Shown: positions 34,311 through 43,213 of the stretch, in pieces
Numbering within the stretch: the first letter of the stretch is position 1
How the letters are laid out: each line of letters starts with the position of its first letter
Notes under the pieces: model-generated
Databases searched by the model: none
What the model was told of the DNA's origin: nothing
Seen by the model: only the letters and a program-made list of their open reading frames with translations
From: Elizabethkingia occulta
Lineage (GTDB): Bacteria; Bacteroidota; Bacteroidia; Flavobacteriales; Weeksellaceae
Assembly: GCF_002023715.1 (NCBI RefSeq)
Contig: NZ_MAHX01000021.1
Location: 62,001 to 126,000 of the forward strand
Length of the DNA: 64,000 nt
Reading direction: 5' to 3'
Program-made: the position numbers and the translations under genes

Positions 34311-36200
34311 ATGAAAACAGAACAATTTAAAAGTTTAAGTATAACTTTATTATTGGTACTATTGTCTTCCTGTAGAAGTAATGATACAGACAATACTTTA
34401 AATCCTGATTCTAAAGCTAATACTGCTATAAAAATTAGCCTATTGGGCTCAGATTTTGCTGGAGCTACAGAACCTGAGTTTACAGCATCGACTGGAAAAG
34501 GTAATATAGCGTCTTCTAATGTAATACAAACCCAGATTACAATGATAGATCCAAGTACCTTTGTCTCAACAGAGGTAACACCGGTTTTTCAAGGATTAAA
34601 TACTCAGGCAGCCGTCAATGGTGTAAAAGCAGCTGTGAGTGGTAGTAATCTGGGAAATGGGATGCAGTTTCGTGTTATAGCCTATAGAAGTGCATCCTCT
34701 ACAAGCCCGGGCACCTACGTTGCTCATAGAGATTATAGAGTTAATGGTGCTAATGTAGAACTTGTTAATCCCGCAGAAGGTGACCTTTGGCTGGATAATA
34801 GTATTACTTATGATATAGTGGCATACTCTTTTGCGGTGGCTTCTTTACCTAATATTACTACTGAAAAAGGTAATATAAGTGGTGCAAAAGCCGATTATAT
34901 CAATAATACTGATATGATGTATGTAAAGATGCCTAATCAAACATTTGTGAAAGGTAATAATACACTTGGTATTATTCTTCGCCATAAAACAGCATTAATA
35001 GAGAAGGTAAATGTAAATGTACTAGATTCTCAACTATCTTTTTCAGGAAGTGGTATTACGAACACTGTGCTTACAATTCCACATGCTAAAGATGGATCTA
35101 TAGCTTTCAGTGGGGCTAATGCCGGAATTATCTCTGGACGTACTGATTATGAAAACAAGGCCATTAATCTAACGTCAATTAATGGTACTGCAAAATCTCA
35201 AAGCCAAACTCTGAATAATGTTTTGATTAACACCAATACCAGCATTGATAATAGTAAGATTGCTGTTTTCTCGGCTAATGTTACAATAACTGATAATACG
35301 AAAACACCGGCAGTTACTAAAACACAGTCAATTAATTCCTCGTTTAAATTACTTCCGGAATTTAGGCAAAATCTGAATGTTGAGATTAAAAAGTGTGGCG
35401 CGTATACAAGACCAAAAGGTGCTAGCCAGATGACTATTGAAAATAAAGTGTGGCGCGAATTTATGTGTAATGATCTTGGAGTGGATACCAGTGGTAACTT
35501 TAATCCATTTGACGTAAGCAGTTCCACTAATATTAAAAGGTTCCATGGAGCCAGATACGAGTGGGGAAGTAATGGATTGAGTAACCAGCAAAATATAAGA
35601 TGGATTACTAAGGACGTAGATCAGGATACAAGGTATAATCTGGGATTAACCTTCAATTCTCCGGGAGCTCCGGCGGGTAACCCCAATGGTGCCGGATGGA
35701 GAGGAATAGGATGGATTGCAGGAGGATTGTTCCCATGGACAGATACTTCTTCCGGAGCTTCTACGCTTCCTGCCGATTCCTGGACAACCAGTGGTAATGG
35801 AGGAGCGAGCAACCCTTGCCCAAGTGGTTATCGAGTTCCTACTAAAGAAGAATGGAGTGATGTAGCCAATGCCGCAGATGGATTTAATAAATTCACGAGA
35901 ACAGGAAATGCAAGCGTTGATTTCGGAGATGAATATGGCAGAGGACGCTGGCTGGGGAATGCATTATTTATTCCTTTTGGTGGGTACCGCCGGGTTACTT
36001 CTACTAAAGTGCCGAGTTCTGCTCAGGGGGAATTAGCAGCTCGCCGTACAGAGAATGCATTTTACTGGACAAGTTCAAGAGATGAGAGTGGGGCAGATTT
36101 GGTTTATTTCTCTTCCATAACGCCATCAGGAACAATCTCTTCAGGGACAACGCATCCTACACATGGGATGGCTGTTAGATGTATAAAAGAATATAATTAG
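34311..36200 (+). CDS. fimbrillin-like surface lipoprotein with FISUMP domain
   Basis: The protein has 629 residues. The signal peptide ends in LLSSC (lipoprotein). Two fimbrillin-like beta-sandwich regions (about 30-170 and 185-360, with LGIILRHKTALIEKVNV) are followed by a FISUMP domain from ~385 to the end. That domain has NPCPSGYRVPTKEEWSDV, FYWTSSRD and a terminal GMAVRCIKEYN. The architecture matches the product of 23344 although sequence identity looks low, so they are diverged paralogs. A surface-exposed, adhesin or pilus-tip-like role is likely from family knowledge. Confidence 0.8.
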   Translation: MKTEQFKSLSITLLLVLLSSCRSNDTDNTLNPDSKANTAIKISLLGSDFAGATEPEFTASTGKGNIASSNVIQTQITMIDPSTFVSTEVTPVFQGLNTQAAVNGVKAAVSGSNLGNGMQFRVIAYRSASSTSPGTYVAHRDYRVNGANVELVNPAEGDLWLDNSITYDIVAYSFAVASLPNITTEKGNISGAKADYINNTDMMYVKMPNQTFVKGNNTLGIILRHKTALIEKVNVNVLDSQLSFSGSGITNTVLTIPHAKDGSIAFSGANAGIISGRTDYENKAINLTSINGTAKSQSQTLNNVLINTNTSIDNSKIAVFSANVTITDNTKTPAVTKTQSINSSFKLLPEFRQNLNVEIKKCGAYTRPKGASQMTIENKVWREFMCNDLGVDTSGNFNPFDVSSSTNIKRFHGARYEWGSNGLSNQQNIRWITKDVDQDTRYNLGLTFNSPGAPAGNPNGAGWRGIGWIAGGLFPWTDTSSGASTLPADSWTTSGNGGASNPCPSGYRVPTKEEWSDVANAADGFNKFTRTGNASVDFGDEYGRGRWLGNALFIPFGGYRRVTSTKVPSSAQGELAARRTENAFYWTSSRDESGADLVYFSSITPSGTISSGTTHPTHGMAVRCIKEYN

Positions 36201-36283
36201 TTATAAGGATTATGCCTTTGAAAAAAGGTATGATCCTTTCAAAAGAACAATCTCATCATTTGTTTGTAAAACTGATATGTTTT

Positions 36284-36314
36284 ACCGGTAGTTCCAAGAG
36301 CTACCGGTTTTATT
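36284..36314. terminator. terminator between the fimbrillin gene and the MocR gene
   Basis: An 8-bp stem ACCGGTAG/CTACCGGT with a 9-nt loop is followed by TTTTATTTATTT. It is preceded by a TCATCATTTGTTTGTAAAAC segment that closely matches the left side of the 23-kb leader element. Confidence 0.8.
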
Positions 36315-36335
36315 TATTTGCTTTTGGAAATATAA

Positions 36336-37754
36336 TTATTTAATAAGTGTTTTGGCCAGATTGCCCACTTCTATTAATTTTTCTTTCAAAGATTCATTCC
36401 ATGGTAGTCCTAGAGTCAGGCGCATGCAATTATGATATTGATTCTGAAGTGTAAATACACGTCCGGGAGCAATACATATATTCTTTTTCATGGCCAGTTC
36501 AAAAAGCTCAACCGTATTAATATCTCCGGAGAACTCTACCCACAACGCGAGTCCGCCTTTGGGCTGACTTATTTTAGTCCCCTCCGGAAAATATTGGGCT
36601 ATAGTCTGGGCATAGTTTAAATAGTTTTCCTGAAGTGTTTTACGAAGTTGCCACAGGTGTTTTTCATATTTACCACTCTTTAAGAAGCTGCCGACACTTT
36701 CATTGATAATAGAGTTGGAACAGATAGAATGCACCAGTTTCAGCTTCATAATCTGGTCTTTGTATTTTCCTGGCGCAATCCATCCCACGCGGTACCCTGC
36801 AGCAAGAGTTTTAGAAATAGAACTGCACCAGAGTACATTTCCTTCTGTATCAAAAGCTTTACAGCAACTTGGTCTTTTGTTACCAAAATGGAGATCTCCA
36901 TAAACATCGTCTTCCACAATAGGAATATTGTGTTTTGAGAGAAGCTCTACTACTGCTTTTTTATTTTCATCAGGCATGCAGCTGCCTAAAGGAGTATTAA
37001 AATTTGGGATCAGAAGACATATATCTATTTTTGAAACCAGTTTTTCCAGTTCTTCAACCAAAAGTCCCGTTTCAGGATGGGTTGGAAGTTCCAGTACTTT
37101 CAATCTCAAACTTATCGCCAACTGTAGTATTCCAGGGTAGCAAGGACTTTCTATAGCAATTGTATCTCCCGGTTTGGTAAGAGCCATCAGGCAGAAAGAT
37201 AAAGAATTCATTCCGCCGTTGGTAGTAATAATATCATCTTCATTTAGATTTCCACCCCAGTTAAGAGATCTGGCAGCAATCATACGGCGAAGAGTTACAT
37301 TGCCCTGTAGAGATTCATAAGATGTTCCACCTCCTTTTAGAGTTCTTGTAGCCTGTATTACTTCTTTTTTCAGTTGGGGTAGAGGAATTAGTTCACCGTC
37401 TGGTGCTCCAATAGAAAAAAGCATTAAATCCTCACGGCCAATATTTGTAAATACCTTGCTAATAAGCTCATTGGGCTCATTACTGCTGGCAACAGGGGAT
37501 GGCTTACTCGTTTCAGGAAGTGGTAAACGCAGATATGGAAGCTGGCTTACAAAATACCCGGATTGAGGAACCGAATAAATCAGAGACTGTGATTCTAGCT
37601 CCAGAAAAACTCTTTTGGCTGTGTTCATACTTACATTATGACTATGGCATAAAGCTCTCACAGAGGGCAGTCTTTCACCTTCTTTCAAAACCCCGCTTTT
37701 GATCTGAGCAGAAATTTTGTGCGTAATGGAACTGTACAGGAAATCATTTTTCAT
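36336..37754 (-). CDS. MocR/PdxR-type regulator: GntR HTH fused to aminotransferase
   Basis: The protein has 472 residues. An N-terminal GntR-type winged HTH (about 10-75, GERLPSVRALCHSHNVSMNTAKRVF) is joined by a linker to a class I aminotransferase fold. PLP-binding features include GGMNSLSFCLMAL, NFNTPLGSCM and the Schiff-base Lys in SSISKTLAAGYRVGW. MocR proteins sense PLP-linked ligands and usually control a divergent neighbour. Here that is the EamA exporter starting 94 nt away. The promoter gives an almost leaderless transcript. Confidence 0.87.
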   Translation of the reverse strand: MKNDFLYSSITHKISAQIKSGVLKEGERLPSVRALCHSHNVSMNTAKRVFLELESQSLIYSVPQSGYFVSQLPYLRLPLPETSKPSPVASSNEPNELISKVFTNIGREDLMLFSIGAPDGELIPLPQLKKEVIQATRTLKGGGTSYESLQGNVTLRRMIAARSLNWGGNLNEDDIITTNGGMNSLSFCLMALTKPGDTIAIESPCYPGILQLAISLRLKVLELPTHPETGLLVEELEKLVSKIDICLLIPNFNTPLGSCMPDENKKAVVELLSKHNIPIVEDDVYGDLHFGNKRPSCCKAFDTEGNVLWCSSISKTLAAGYRVGWIAPGKYKDQIMKLKLVHSICSNSIINESVGSFLKSGKYEKHLWQLRKTLQENYLNYAQTIAQYFPEGTKISQPKGGLALWVEFSGDINTVELFELAMKKNICIAPGRVFTLQNQYHNCMRLTLGLPWNESLKEKLIEVGNLAKTLIK

Positions 37755-37758
37755 ATTA

Positions 37759-37789
37759 CAAATATATCTGTATCCATTGGAATTTCAAA
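37759..37789 (-). promoter_or_regulatory. mocR promoter, leaderless geometry
   Basis: On the minus strand, TTTG (37789-37786), a 19-nt spacer and TATATTTG (37766-37759) match the flavobacterial consensus exactly. Only 4 nt separate the -7 element from the ATG, so transcription probably starts at or next to the start codon. Confidence 0.7.
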
Positions 37790-37847
37790 AATTGAGACTG
37801 TATTTATTTTTTTTAACCCTATACATTTGTACTTAGAAAAAAGAAAC

Positions 37848-38747
37848 ATGATGAAAGATACTGTAATATCTGGTGTATCAAATGATAACACAACCAAAGG
37901 CTGGATAAATGGTTTTATAGGAGTTTTACTTTTCAGCGGGTCGCTACCGGCTACCAAAGTCGCTGTTATGGATTTATCTCCTTATTTTGTAACAGCAGCA
38001 AGGGCTTCTATAGCAGGAGTTATTGCGTTACTTGTCCTGCTTATTTTTAAAGAGAAAAGACCATCGAAACAGCAAATTGTTCCTATTATGCTAGTTTCTT
38101 TTGGAGGTGTTGTCGGGTTTCCATTACTTTCCGCTATGGCCTTGCAGTATTTTACTTCAGCTCATTCCATTGTATTTATAGGACTGCTACCTCTGGCAAC
38201 AGCTATCTTCGGAATTTTTCGTGGTGGAGAGAAAGTACCAAAGCCACTTTTTTGGGTGTTCTCAATTTTAGGGAGCCTTTTGGTTGTAGGCTATGCTGTG
38301 GCACAAGGAATTTCTGTAGCACCAGTTGGAGATTTGTTAATGATTCTGGCGATTATATTATGTGCTCTTAGTTATGCCGAAGGCGCAAAGCTTTCTAAAG
38401 ACCTTGGCGGATGGCAGGTTATTTCGTGGGCACTGGTTATCGCATTGCCGATTACTGCTCCGTTAACTTTCTTTCTGCTCCCTGAATCTATCGGTACAGT
38501 CAGTATTTCCGCGTGGGTCGGTGTTGCTTATGTAGCCTTGTTCAGCATGTTTATAGGATTTATATTCTGGTACAAAGGGCTTGCACAAGGGGGAATTGCA
38601 GCTGTGGGTCAGCTACAACAGTTACAACCGTTTTTCGCGCTAGCACTAGCCTCCACCTTACTTCATGAGAAAGTAAGTATAGGTATGATTGCAGTTACAC
38701 TAGGAGTTATCCTTTGTGTACTGGGTGCCAAGAAATATGCTAAATAA
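37848..38747 (+). CDS. EamA/DMT-family exporter
   Basis: I chose the ATG at 37848 (299 residues); longer in-frame starts overlap the divergent mocR gene. About ten membrane segments form two EamA halves. The first opens with GWINGFIGVLLFSGSLPATKVAV and the second with GDLLMILAIILCALSYAEGA. Such drug/metabolite transporters export amino acids or other small molecules. Pairing with a divergent MocR regulator is common, suggesting control by a PLP-linked or amino-acid ligand. A TACATTTG -7-like element lies at 37822-37829, just upstream. Confidence 0.85.
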   Translation: MMKDTVISGVSNDNTTKGWINGFIGVLLFSGSLPATKVAVMDLSPYFVTAARASIAGVIALLVLLIFKEKRPSKQQIVPIMLVSFGGVVGFPLLSAMALQYFTSAHSIVFIGLLPLATAIFGIFRGGEKVPKPLFWVFSILGSLLVVGYAVAQGISVAPVGDLLMILAIILCALSYAEGAKLSKDLGGWQVISWALVIALPITAPLTFFLLPESIGTVSISAWVGVAYVALFSMFIGFIFWYKGLAQGGIAAVGQLQQLQPFFALALASTLLHEKVSIGMIAVTLGVILCVLGAKKYAK

Positions 38748-38788
38748 AATTTCAGTTTTTTTTTAGACTGGGGCTCTTTTTGCCTGAT

Positions 38789-39628
38789 TTATGAAGTCTG
38801 AAGTTTCTTCATGCCCAGAAGATTCCTGATGATAAAGAAGAGTCCCAGTATTATAAATGGAATACTTAAGATTTGTCCCATATTCAGAACCATTCCATGT
38901 TCGAAGCCTACTTGATCTACTTTAATAAATTCTACAGCAATTCTTAAGATGAAAATAAGGCAGATGCTTATTCCAAAATAAAAGCCTTTTCCTGCTTTAA
39001 AGATTCCCTTCTGATAAATAAAATAAACCAAAAAGAAGATAATAAAATAAGAGATGGCTTCATATAGCTGTGCCGGGTGTCTCGGAACATCATCTACATG
39101 TCTGAAGATAAATGCCCATGGCAAATTAGAAGGAGTACCTATTATCTCAGAATTCATCAGATTGCCTAATCGGATAAATGCACCGCCTAGCGGAGCTACA
39201 ATAGCAATAATATCAAAAATTCGCAGAAATTGTATTTTATATTTTCGGGCATAGAATATCATCATGATAATCAGACCTATTACACCACCATGGCTGGCCA
39301 GTCCGGCATATCCGATAAAATGATAAGCACCGTCTTCACCTTTCTGGATAGGTAAGAATATTTCTAATGGATGTTGGGAATAATAATCGAAGTCATAGAA
39401 TAGACAATGTCCTAATCTTGCGCCTACGAGAATTCCGATAAAGGCGTAAGTAAATAAAGCTTCATGTGCTTTTTCACTTAATTGTTCCTTTTTATATACT
39501 TTTCCCAGAAGATTGTAACAAAGAATTAGTCCTATACAAAATAATAAACCATAATATTTTAGCGGAAATCCACCACCTATATTAACGATTTCGGGATTTA
39601 CATTCCAGTTGATGTAGAGTAAACTCAT
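38789..39628 (-). CDS. lgt: prolipoprotein diacylglyceryl transferase
   Basis: The protein has 279 residues with about seven membrane segments. Lgt hallmarks are GARLGHCLFYDFDYY, the conserved His in YAGLASHGGVIG and the Arg/Asn motif GGAFIRLGNLMNSEIIG. It transfers diacylglycerol from phosphatidylglycerol to the lipobox Cys of prelipoproteins in the inner membrane. This is the first step of maturation for the many lipoproteins encoded nearby. It follows the OsmC gene by 7 nt, so the two form an operon. Confidence 0.93.
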   Translation of the reverse strand: MSLLYINWNVNPEIVNIGGGFPLKYYGLLFCIGLILCYNLLGKVYKKEQLSEKAHEALFTYAFIGILVGARLGHCLFYDFDYYSQHPLEIFLPIQKGEDGAYHFIGYAGLASHGGVIGLIIMMIFYARKYKIQFLRIFDIIAIVAPLGGAFIRLGNLMNSEIIGTPSNLPWAFIFRHVDDVPRHPAQLYEAISYFIIFFLVYFIYQKGIFKAGKGFYFGISICLIFILRIAVEFIKVDQVGFEHGMVLNMGQILSIPFIILGLFFIIRNLLGMKKLQTS

Positions 39629-39635
39629 TTATTTT

Positions 39636-40103
39636 TTATTTTGTTTTAACTATTGGATTATGTTTTACAGGAAAATTCACGGAATTGGCAATAAAGCAGT
39701 ATTCATGTGCTTTTTTATGAAGCTCGATAGCTTTTTCAATCATATCGCTACTTTTAACAATAACAACGGGATTTAGTGTTACTTCTTTAAAGTAGCCATT
39801 TCCATTTTGTTCTTCAATCATTATACCCTGAGCTGTGTCTGTATATTCCTCCACGATAATATGATTCGTAGAGCAGAAGTGCAGATACCAAAGCATATGA
39901 CATGATGAAAGAGAAGAAACCAATAAGTCTTCGGGGTTATGTTTGGTAGGATCACCGAGAAAAGCAGGATCGGAAGACGCCTGAATTACAGCTTTTTGTT
40001 CAACAATAATATTGTGGCTTCTTTCGTAGTTTTTATAATGATCCGTACCCGAACCTTTATTACCGGTCCATTCGGTCCTGGTCTGGTAATGATGCTCCTT
40101 CAT
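39636..40103 (-). CDS. OsmC/Ohr-family thiol peroxidase-like protein
   Basis: The protein has 155 residues. The OsmC fold is suggested by the N-terminal strands (YQTRTEWTGNKGSGT), the central helix with LLVSSLSSCHMLWYLHFCS containing the conserved Cys, and the C-terminal EKAIELHKKAHEYCFIANSV with the second Cys. The family reduces organic hydroperoxides using two Cys. The start codon lies in a short upstream region containing TATCTTTG, a -7-like element at 40126-40133. It is followed by lgt 7 nt later. Confidence 0.85.
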   Translation of the reverse strand: MKEHHYQTRTEWTGNKGSGTDHYKNYERSHNIIVEQKAVIQASSDPAFLGDPTKHNPEDLLVSSLSSCHMLWYLHFCSTNHIIVEEYTDTAQGIMIEEQNGNGYFKEVTLNPVVIVKSSDMIEKAIELHKKAHEYCFIANSVNFPVKHNPIVKTK

Positions 40104-40150
40104 AAGTGTTTTCCATTTTAAAGGCCAAAGATACGGAATAAATGCTTAAA

Positions 40151-41230
40151 CTATCTTTGCGTTCCTAAGGTCTTGATGGCCAGATTAGCAATGTCTGTCG
40201 TAACTTTTGTAGGGGAATTACAATCGCAGTTGCTGAGTCCAAGAACATAGATGTCCTGTTTTGGAAAATAGATTCCCATTGTTTTAAATCCAAAAATGCT
40301 TCCGCCGTGTTCTCTTGTCGGCTGTCCTATGATTTCTTTAATATGCCAGCCATAACCATAAGTAAATTCCTGACCGTTGTTGAGTTTATATTTTCTAAAA
40401 GCTTTTTGGGCATTTTCAGGTTTTAGCAATAAATTCTGATTAAGCGCTTTTTGCCATTTTAGCATATCAGTTGTAGTAGACATTAAGGATCCCGATGAAA
40501 ACGGAACACTAAAACTGATAACGGTTTTGTTTACATAAACATTTCCTTTTTGATGATAGCCATAAGCTCTGTTTTTGATAACTTTTCGATCACTGGCATA
40601 ATATGAATTTGTCATTCCGGCTTTATCAAAGATATTTTTCTGTATAAAATTTTCGTAAGTATCTCCAGAAGTTAATTCTATGATGTAACCTAAAAGAACA
40701 TAGCCGGCATTGTTGTATTCAAACTTTTCTCCCGGGGAAAAATCAATGGGTTCATTTTTAAAAAAATCAACCATCATTTTAGGCTGCATTTCCTTTTGCG
40801 CAATTTCTGATAAAGACTTCATCTTGGTAAAGTCTCTGATTCCGGAGGTATGGGTTAGCAGATGATGAATTGTGATTTTATCTCCGGAAGGGTAGTCCGG
40901 TACGTATTTGGATACGGGATCCGTTACTTTTAGTTTCCCTTGCTCTTCAAGAATAAGTATTGAAATAGCCGTAAATTGTTTGGTTATAGAGCCTAATTGG
41001 AAAACGCTTTCAGTACTCAGATCTGTATTTAATTCCAGATTAGATTTCCCAAATGCTTTCTTATAGATAGGTTTTCCATTCTTTGTAATCATAAATACCC
41101 CACCTGGGCCATTCATATCTCCAAATTCCGTCTTGATAATACTATCTGTTTTTTGCTCTAAATTCTGAGAAAATAGTGTAGTAATGACAAACAGAAATAA
41201 AAATGCTGAAAAAATTCTTTTACTGTACAT
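40151..41230 (-). CDS. exported serine hydrolase, beta-lactamase class C-like (AmpC/EstB family)
   Basis: The protein has 359 residues. The signal peptide ends in TLFSQ. Active-site motifs of the class C/penicillin-binding family are present: SxxK as SITK (Ser81, Lys84), YxN as YNN (172-174) and an HGG motif near 304. DTYENFIQKNIFDKAGMTNSYY is typical. Such proteins are usually esterases or D-aminopeptidases rather than true beta-lactamases. No substrate can be inferred, and no linked regulator is seen. Confidence 0.83.
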   Translation of the reverse strand: MYSKRIFSAFLFLFVITTLFSQNLEQKTDSIIKTEFGDMNGPGGVFMITKNGKPIYKKAFGKSNLELNTDLSTESVFQLGSITKQFTAISILILEEQGKLKVTDPVSKYVPDYPSGDKITIHHLLTHTSGIRDFTKMKSLSEIAQKEMQPKMMVDFFKNEPIDFSPGEKFEYNNAGYVLLGYIIELTSGDTYENFIQKNIFDKAGMTNSYYASDRKVIKNRAYGYHQKGNVYVNKTVISFSVPFSSGSLMSTTTDMLKWQKALNQNLLLKPENAQKAFRKYKLNNGQEFTYGYGWHIKEIIGQPTREHGGSIFGFKTMGIYFPKQDIYVLGLSNCDCNSPTKVTTDIANLAIKTLGTQR

Positions 41231-41361
41231 AGTTTTAATTCATCTTATTTAAATATACATAATATTATGTTATACAAGATAGTGTATTTATAAAATTACC
41301 TGAACAAATACCTGGTTTATTATTCCAATACTATTTTCATTTAGATTATACTTAAAAGATT

Positions 41362-42183
41362 CTAATGTCTCTTTAACATCTCTATTTCGATAATGTTATT
41401 ATCTTTTAAAAAATCTTCTTTATACTCTTTTATCAGTTCACGCTTTCTTTCAGCACCATTTATAAATTTTCCTCCTGAGTAATGATCCGGAATTTCACCA
41501 ATATTACTAGACGGATCACTTCTGTAATTTCTAAATGCTTTTATATATTGTGGGTAGGTTATTTTTATGGCATCAGTATCTCTACTTCTTATGGGATATA
41601 CAAAATTTCTTTTTTCATGTTTGATACCCTTTATTTCCCAGATGTAACTTTTAGTATCATCTTCGATTTTTACTATTAATCCGGGCAATCCTCCAAATTT
41701 ATACGGACCATTTGGAATAGGAATTTCCTGACAAAACCATGCCGTCCATTTTCTTCCTCCGTATTTTGCAGTTGCCTTTTGAGCCTTAAAGTTTAGTATC
41801 TGAATAGTCTCATGTGAGAGCTCCCAATGAATTTGAATTTCTTCATTAATATTATAGCGTCTGCTAGCTATATTTTCGAAGAATTCCAAATTATTAGGGG
41901 AATCGTTTCTTTTAATTACTCTGGTATAAGTCATTATTTTATTTGGAGGCATAGAGTTTATTCCTCTTTTAAAATTTTCAGATAGTACAGAATCTACTGC
42001 ATAGGCACTCTGACTGAAATATTCAGATTTTTCCTTACCAATGCTTAAAATCATTATTTCATTCTCAATATTTTGTTTTTGAGTGGAATCAGAAATGTAT
42101 TTGTACTCATAAATAAATTGTTGATTCTGACTGAAAAGTATATTGCTGATAAGAAGTACTAAAAGTAAAATGCATTTGTTCAT
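41362..42183 (-). CDS. GLPGLI-family exported protein
   Basis: I chose the ATG at 42183 (273 residues), which begins a signal peptide ending in ILFSQ. A longer frame adds 39 residues lacking this feature. The defining motif lies in FGGLPGLIVKIEDDTKSYIW, preceded by WTAWFCQEIPIPNGPYKF, both standard for the GLPGLI family of Bacteroidota. The function of this family is unknown. The gene-free stretch 42184-42533 upstream contains its promoter region and the terminator of the next gene. Confidence 0.85.
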   Translation of the reverse strand: MNKCILLLVLLISNILFSQNQQFIYEYKYISDSTQKQNIENEIMILSIGKEKSEYFSQSAYAVDSVLSENFKRGINSMPPNKIMTYTRVIKRNDSPNNLEFFENIASRRYNINEEIQIHWELSHETIQILNFKAQKATAKYGGRKWTAWFCQEIPIPNGPYKFGGLPGLIVKIEDDTKSYIWEIKGIKHEKRNFVYPIRSRDTDAIKITYPQYIKAFRNYRSDPSSNIGEIPDHYSGGKFINGAERKRELIKEYKEDFLKDNNIIEIEMLKRH

Positions 42184-42475
42184 TTTAGTATTTCTATAGA
42201 CCATATTAATTAAGACTTGAAAAGAATAGATAATGTATTGAACTAATACTTGTTTATTTGCATTTCGTTTAATAGATATTTGTAGTGATTTGAATTTCAT
42301 TGTAAAATGGTTAAGTTTTTTGTTGATTTTTAGTTTTTAATAAAATTAAGAAAAAAATGAATTAAATACTTTTGATAATATTCATTTTATGCTATCACCT
42401 TATTTGTAAAATAGTTTCAGAAATAATTTATAATATCCGGGTCTATATATCGATTTCAGTTGGTTTAATAATAAA

Positions 42476-42501
42476 AGCCGGTAAAAGAATATTTACCGGC
42501 T
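42476..42501. terminator. terminator of the GyrI-like gene
   Basis: A 10-bp stem AGCCGGTAAA/TTTACCGGCT with a 6-nt loop is flanked by AAAA on the left (TTTT on the minus strand) and CTTTCT on the right. Confidence 0.8.
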
Positions 42502-42533
42502 CTTTCTATTTATTATGAAAATGTGTAATGTTA

Positions 42534-42989
42534 TTATTTAACCGCTACATATATATCAACTTCTGCATTCTCACGATCTTGTGCTTTTTCACCGTAGATT
42601 TCAAAATCTGCTGTATAGCTTCTGTCGAGACCTGTATCCCATATCTTCAGCCATTCATTGTAAACAATCCCTTCTGTAAGGTTTCCTTTAGTTGTCTGTT
42701 TACTATAGTCAGAAGTTTCGATAATCTTTCCGACCATTCCTTCAGGAATAGTATCCAGATTGTCTACTTTACATCCTAAGATTGTAGTATAAGGCTTTGT
42801 ATAATCTTTCTCATAATCTGTATAAATACAATAGATCGCATGATCGGCCTTATTCGGAATCTGATCCATAATTCCTTCAGTCATAAACTTATGCCATAGT
42901 ACAGGAATATCCTGGGCTGCCTGCTGATTTTCATTCGTTGTCCTTACAGCAATACCTATCACATAAAAGGTGTCGAGTTTGTGGTGCAT
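42534..42989 (-). CDS. GyrI-like small-molecule-binding protein
   Basis: The protein has 151 residues with no signal peptide and no HTH. It has the SOUL/GyrI-like pattern: FYVIGIAVRTTNENQ, HAIYCIYTDYEKDYTKPYTTILG, then a C-terminal VYNEWLKIWDTG and ADFEIYGEKAQDRENAEVDIYVAVK. This is the stand-alone form of the effector-binding domain found in AraC/MerR regulators. It may sequester a hydrophobic ligand. It is monocistronic with its own terminator. Confidence 0.8.
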   Translation of the reverse strand: MHHKLDTFYVIGIAVRTTNENQQAAQDIPVLWHKFMTEGIMDQIPNKADHAIYCIYTDYEKDYTKPYTTILGCKVDNLDTIPEGMVGKIIETSDYSKQTTKGNLTEGIVYNEWLKIWDTGLDRSYTADFEIYGEKAQDRENAEVDIYVAVK

Positions 42990-43084
42990 AATTTCTTAGT
43001 GTTTATTTTTATAATTACAAATTTATAGTACTCCAGTGACAACCCTTTGTCAGTAGCAATATTTAGGATTGATGAATAAAAAAA

Positions 43085-43110
43085 CGGACAGCCTGAAAGA
43101 CTGTCCGATA
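43085..43110 (-). terminator. terminator of the third fimbrillin cluster
   Basis: On the minus strand CGGACAG pairs with CTGTCCG across a 9-nt loop and is followed by seven T. It closes transcription of the 43214 gene. Confidence 0.8.
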
Positions 43111-43213
43111 AAACTGTTGTATGAGACAGTTTTTACACATAAATGAATGATAATATTACGATGAAATAATATTCAGGTTAAATTTTGTTATACTATATCT
43201 ATACTTAATTTTA

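Noticed and set aside
35198-35812. Minus-strand frames inside the second fimbrillin gene
   Set aside because: They are shadows of the plus-strand lipoprotein gene, which has a signal peptide and FISUMP motifs.
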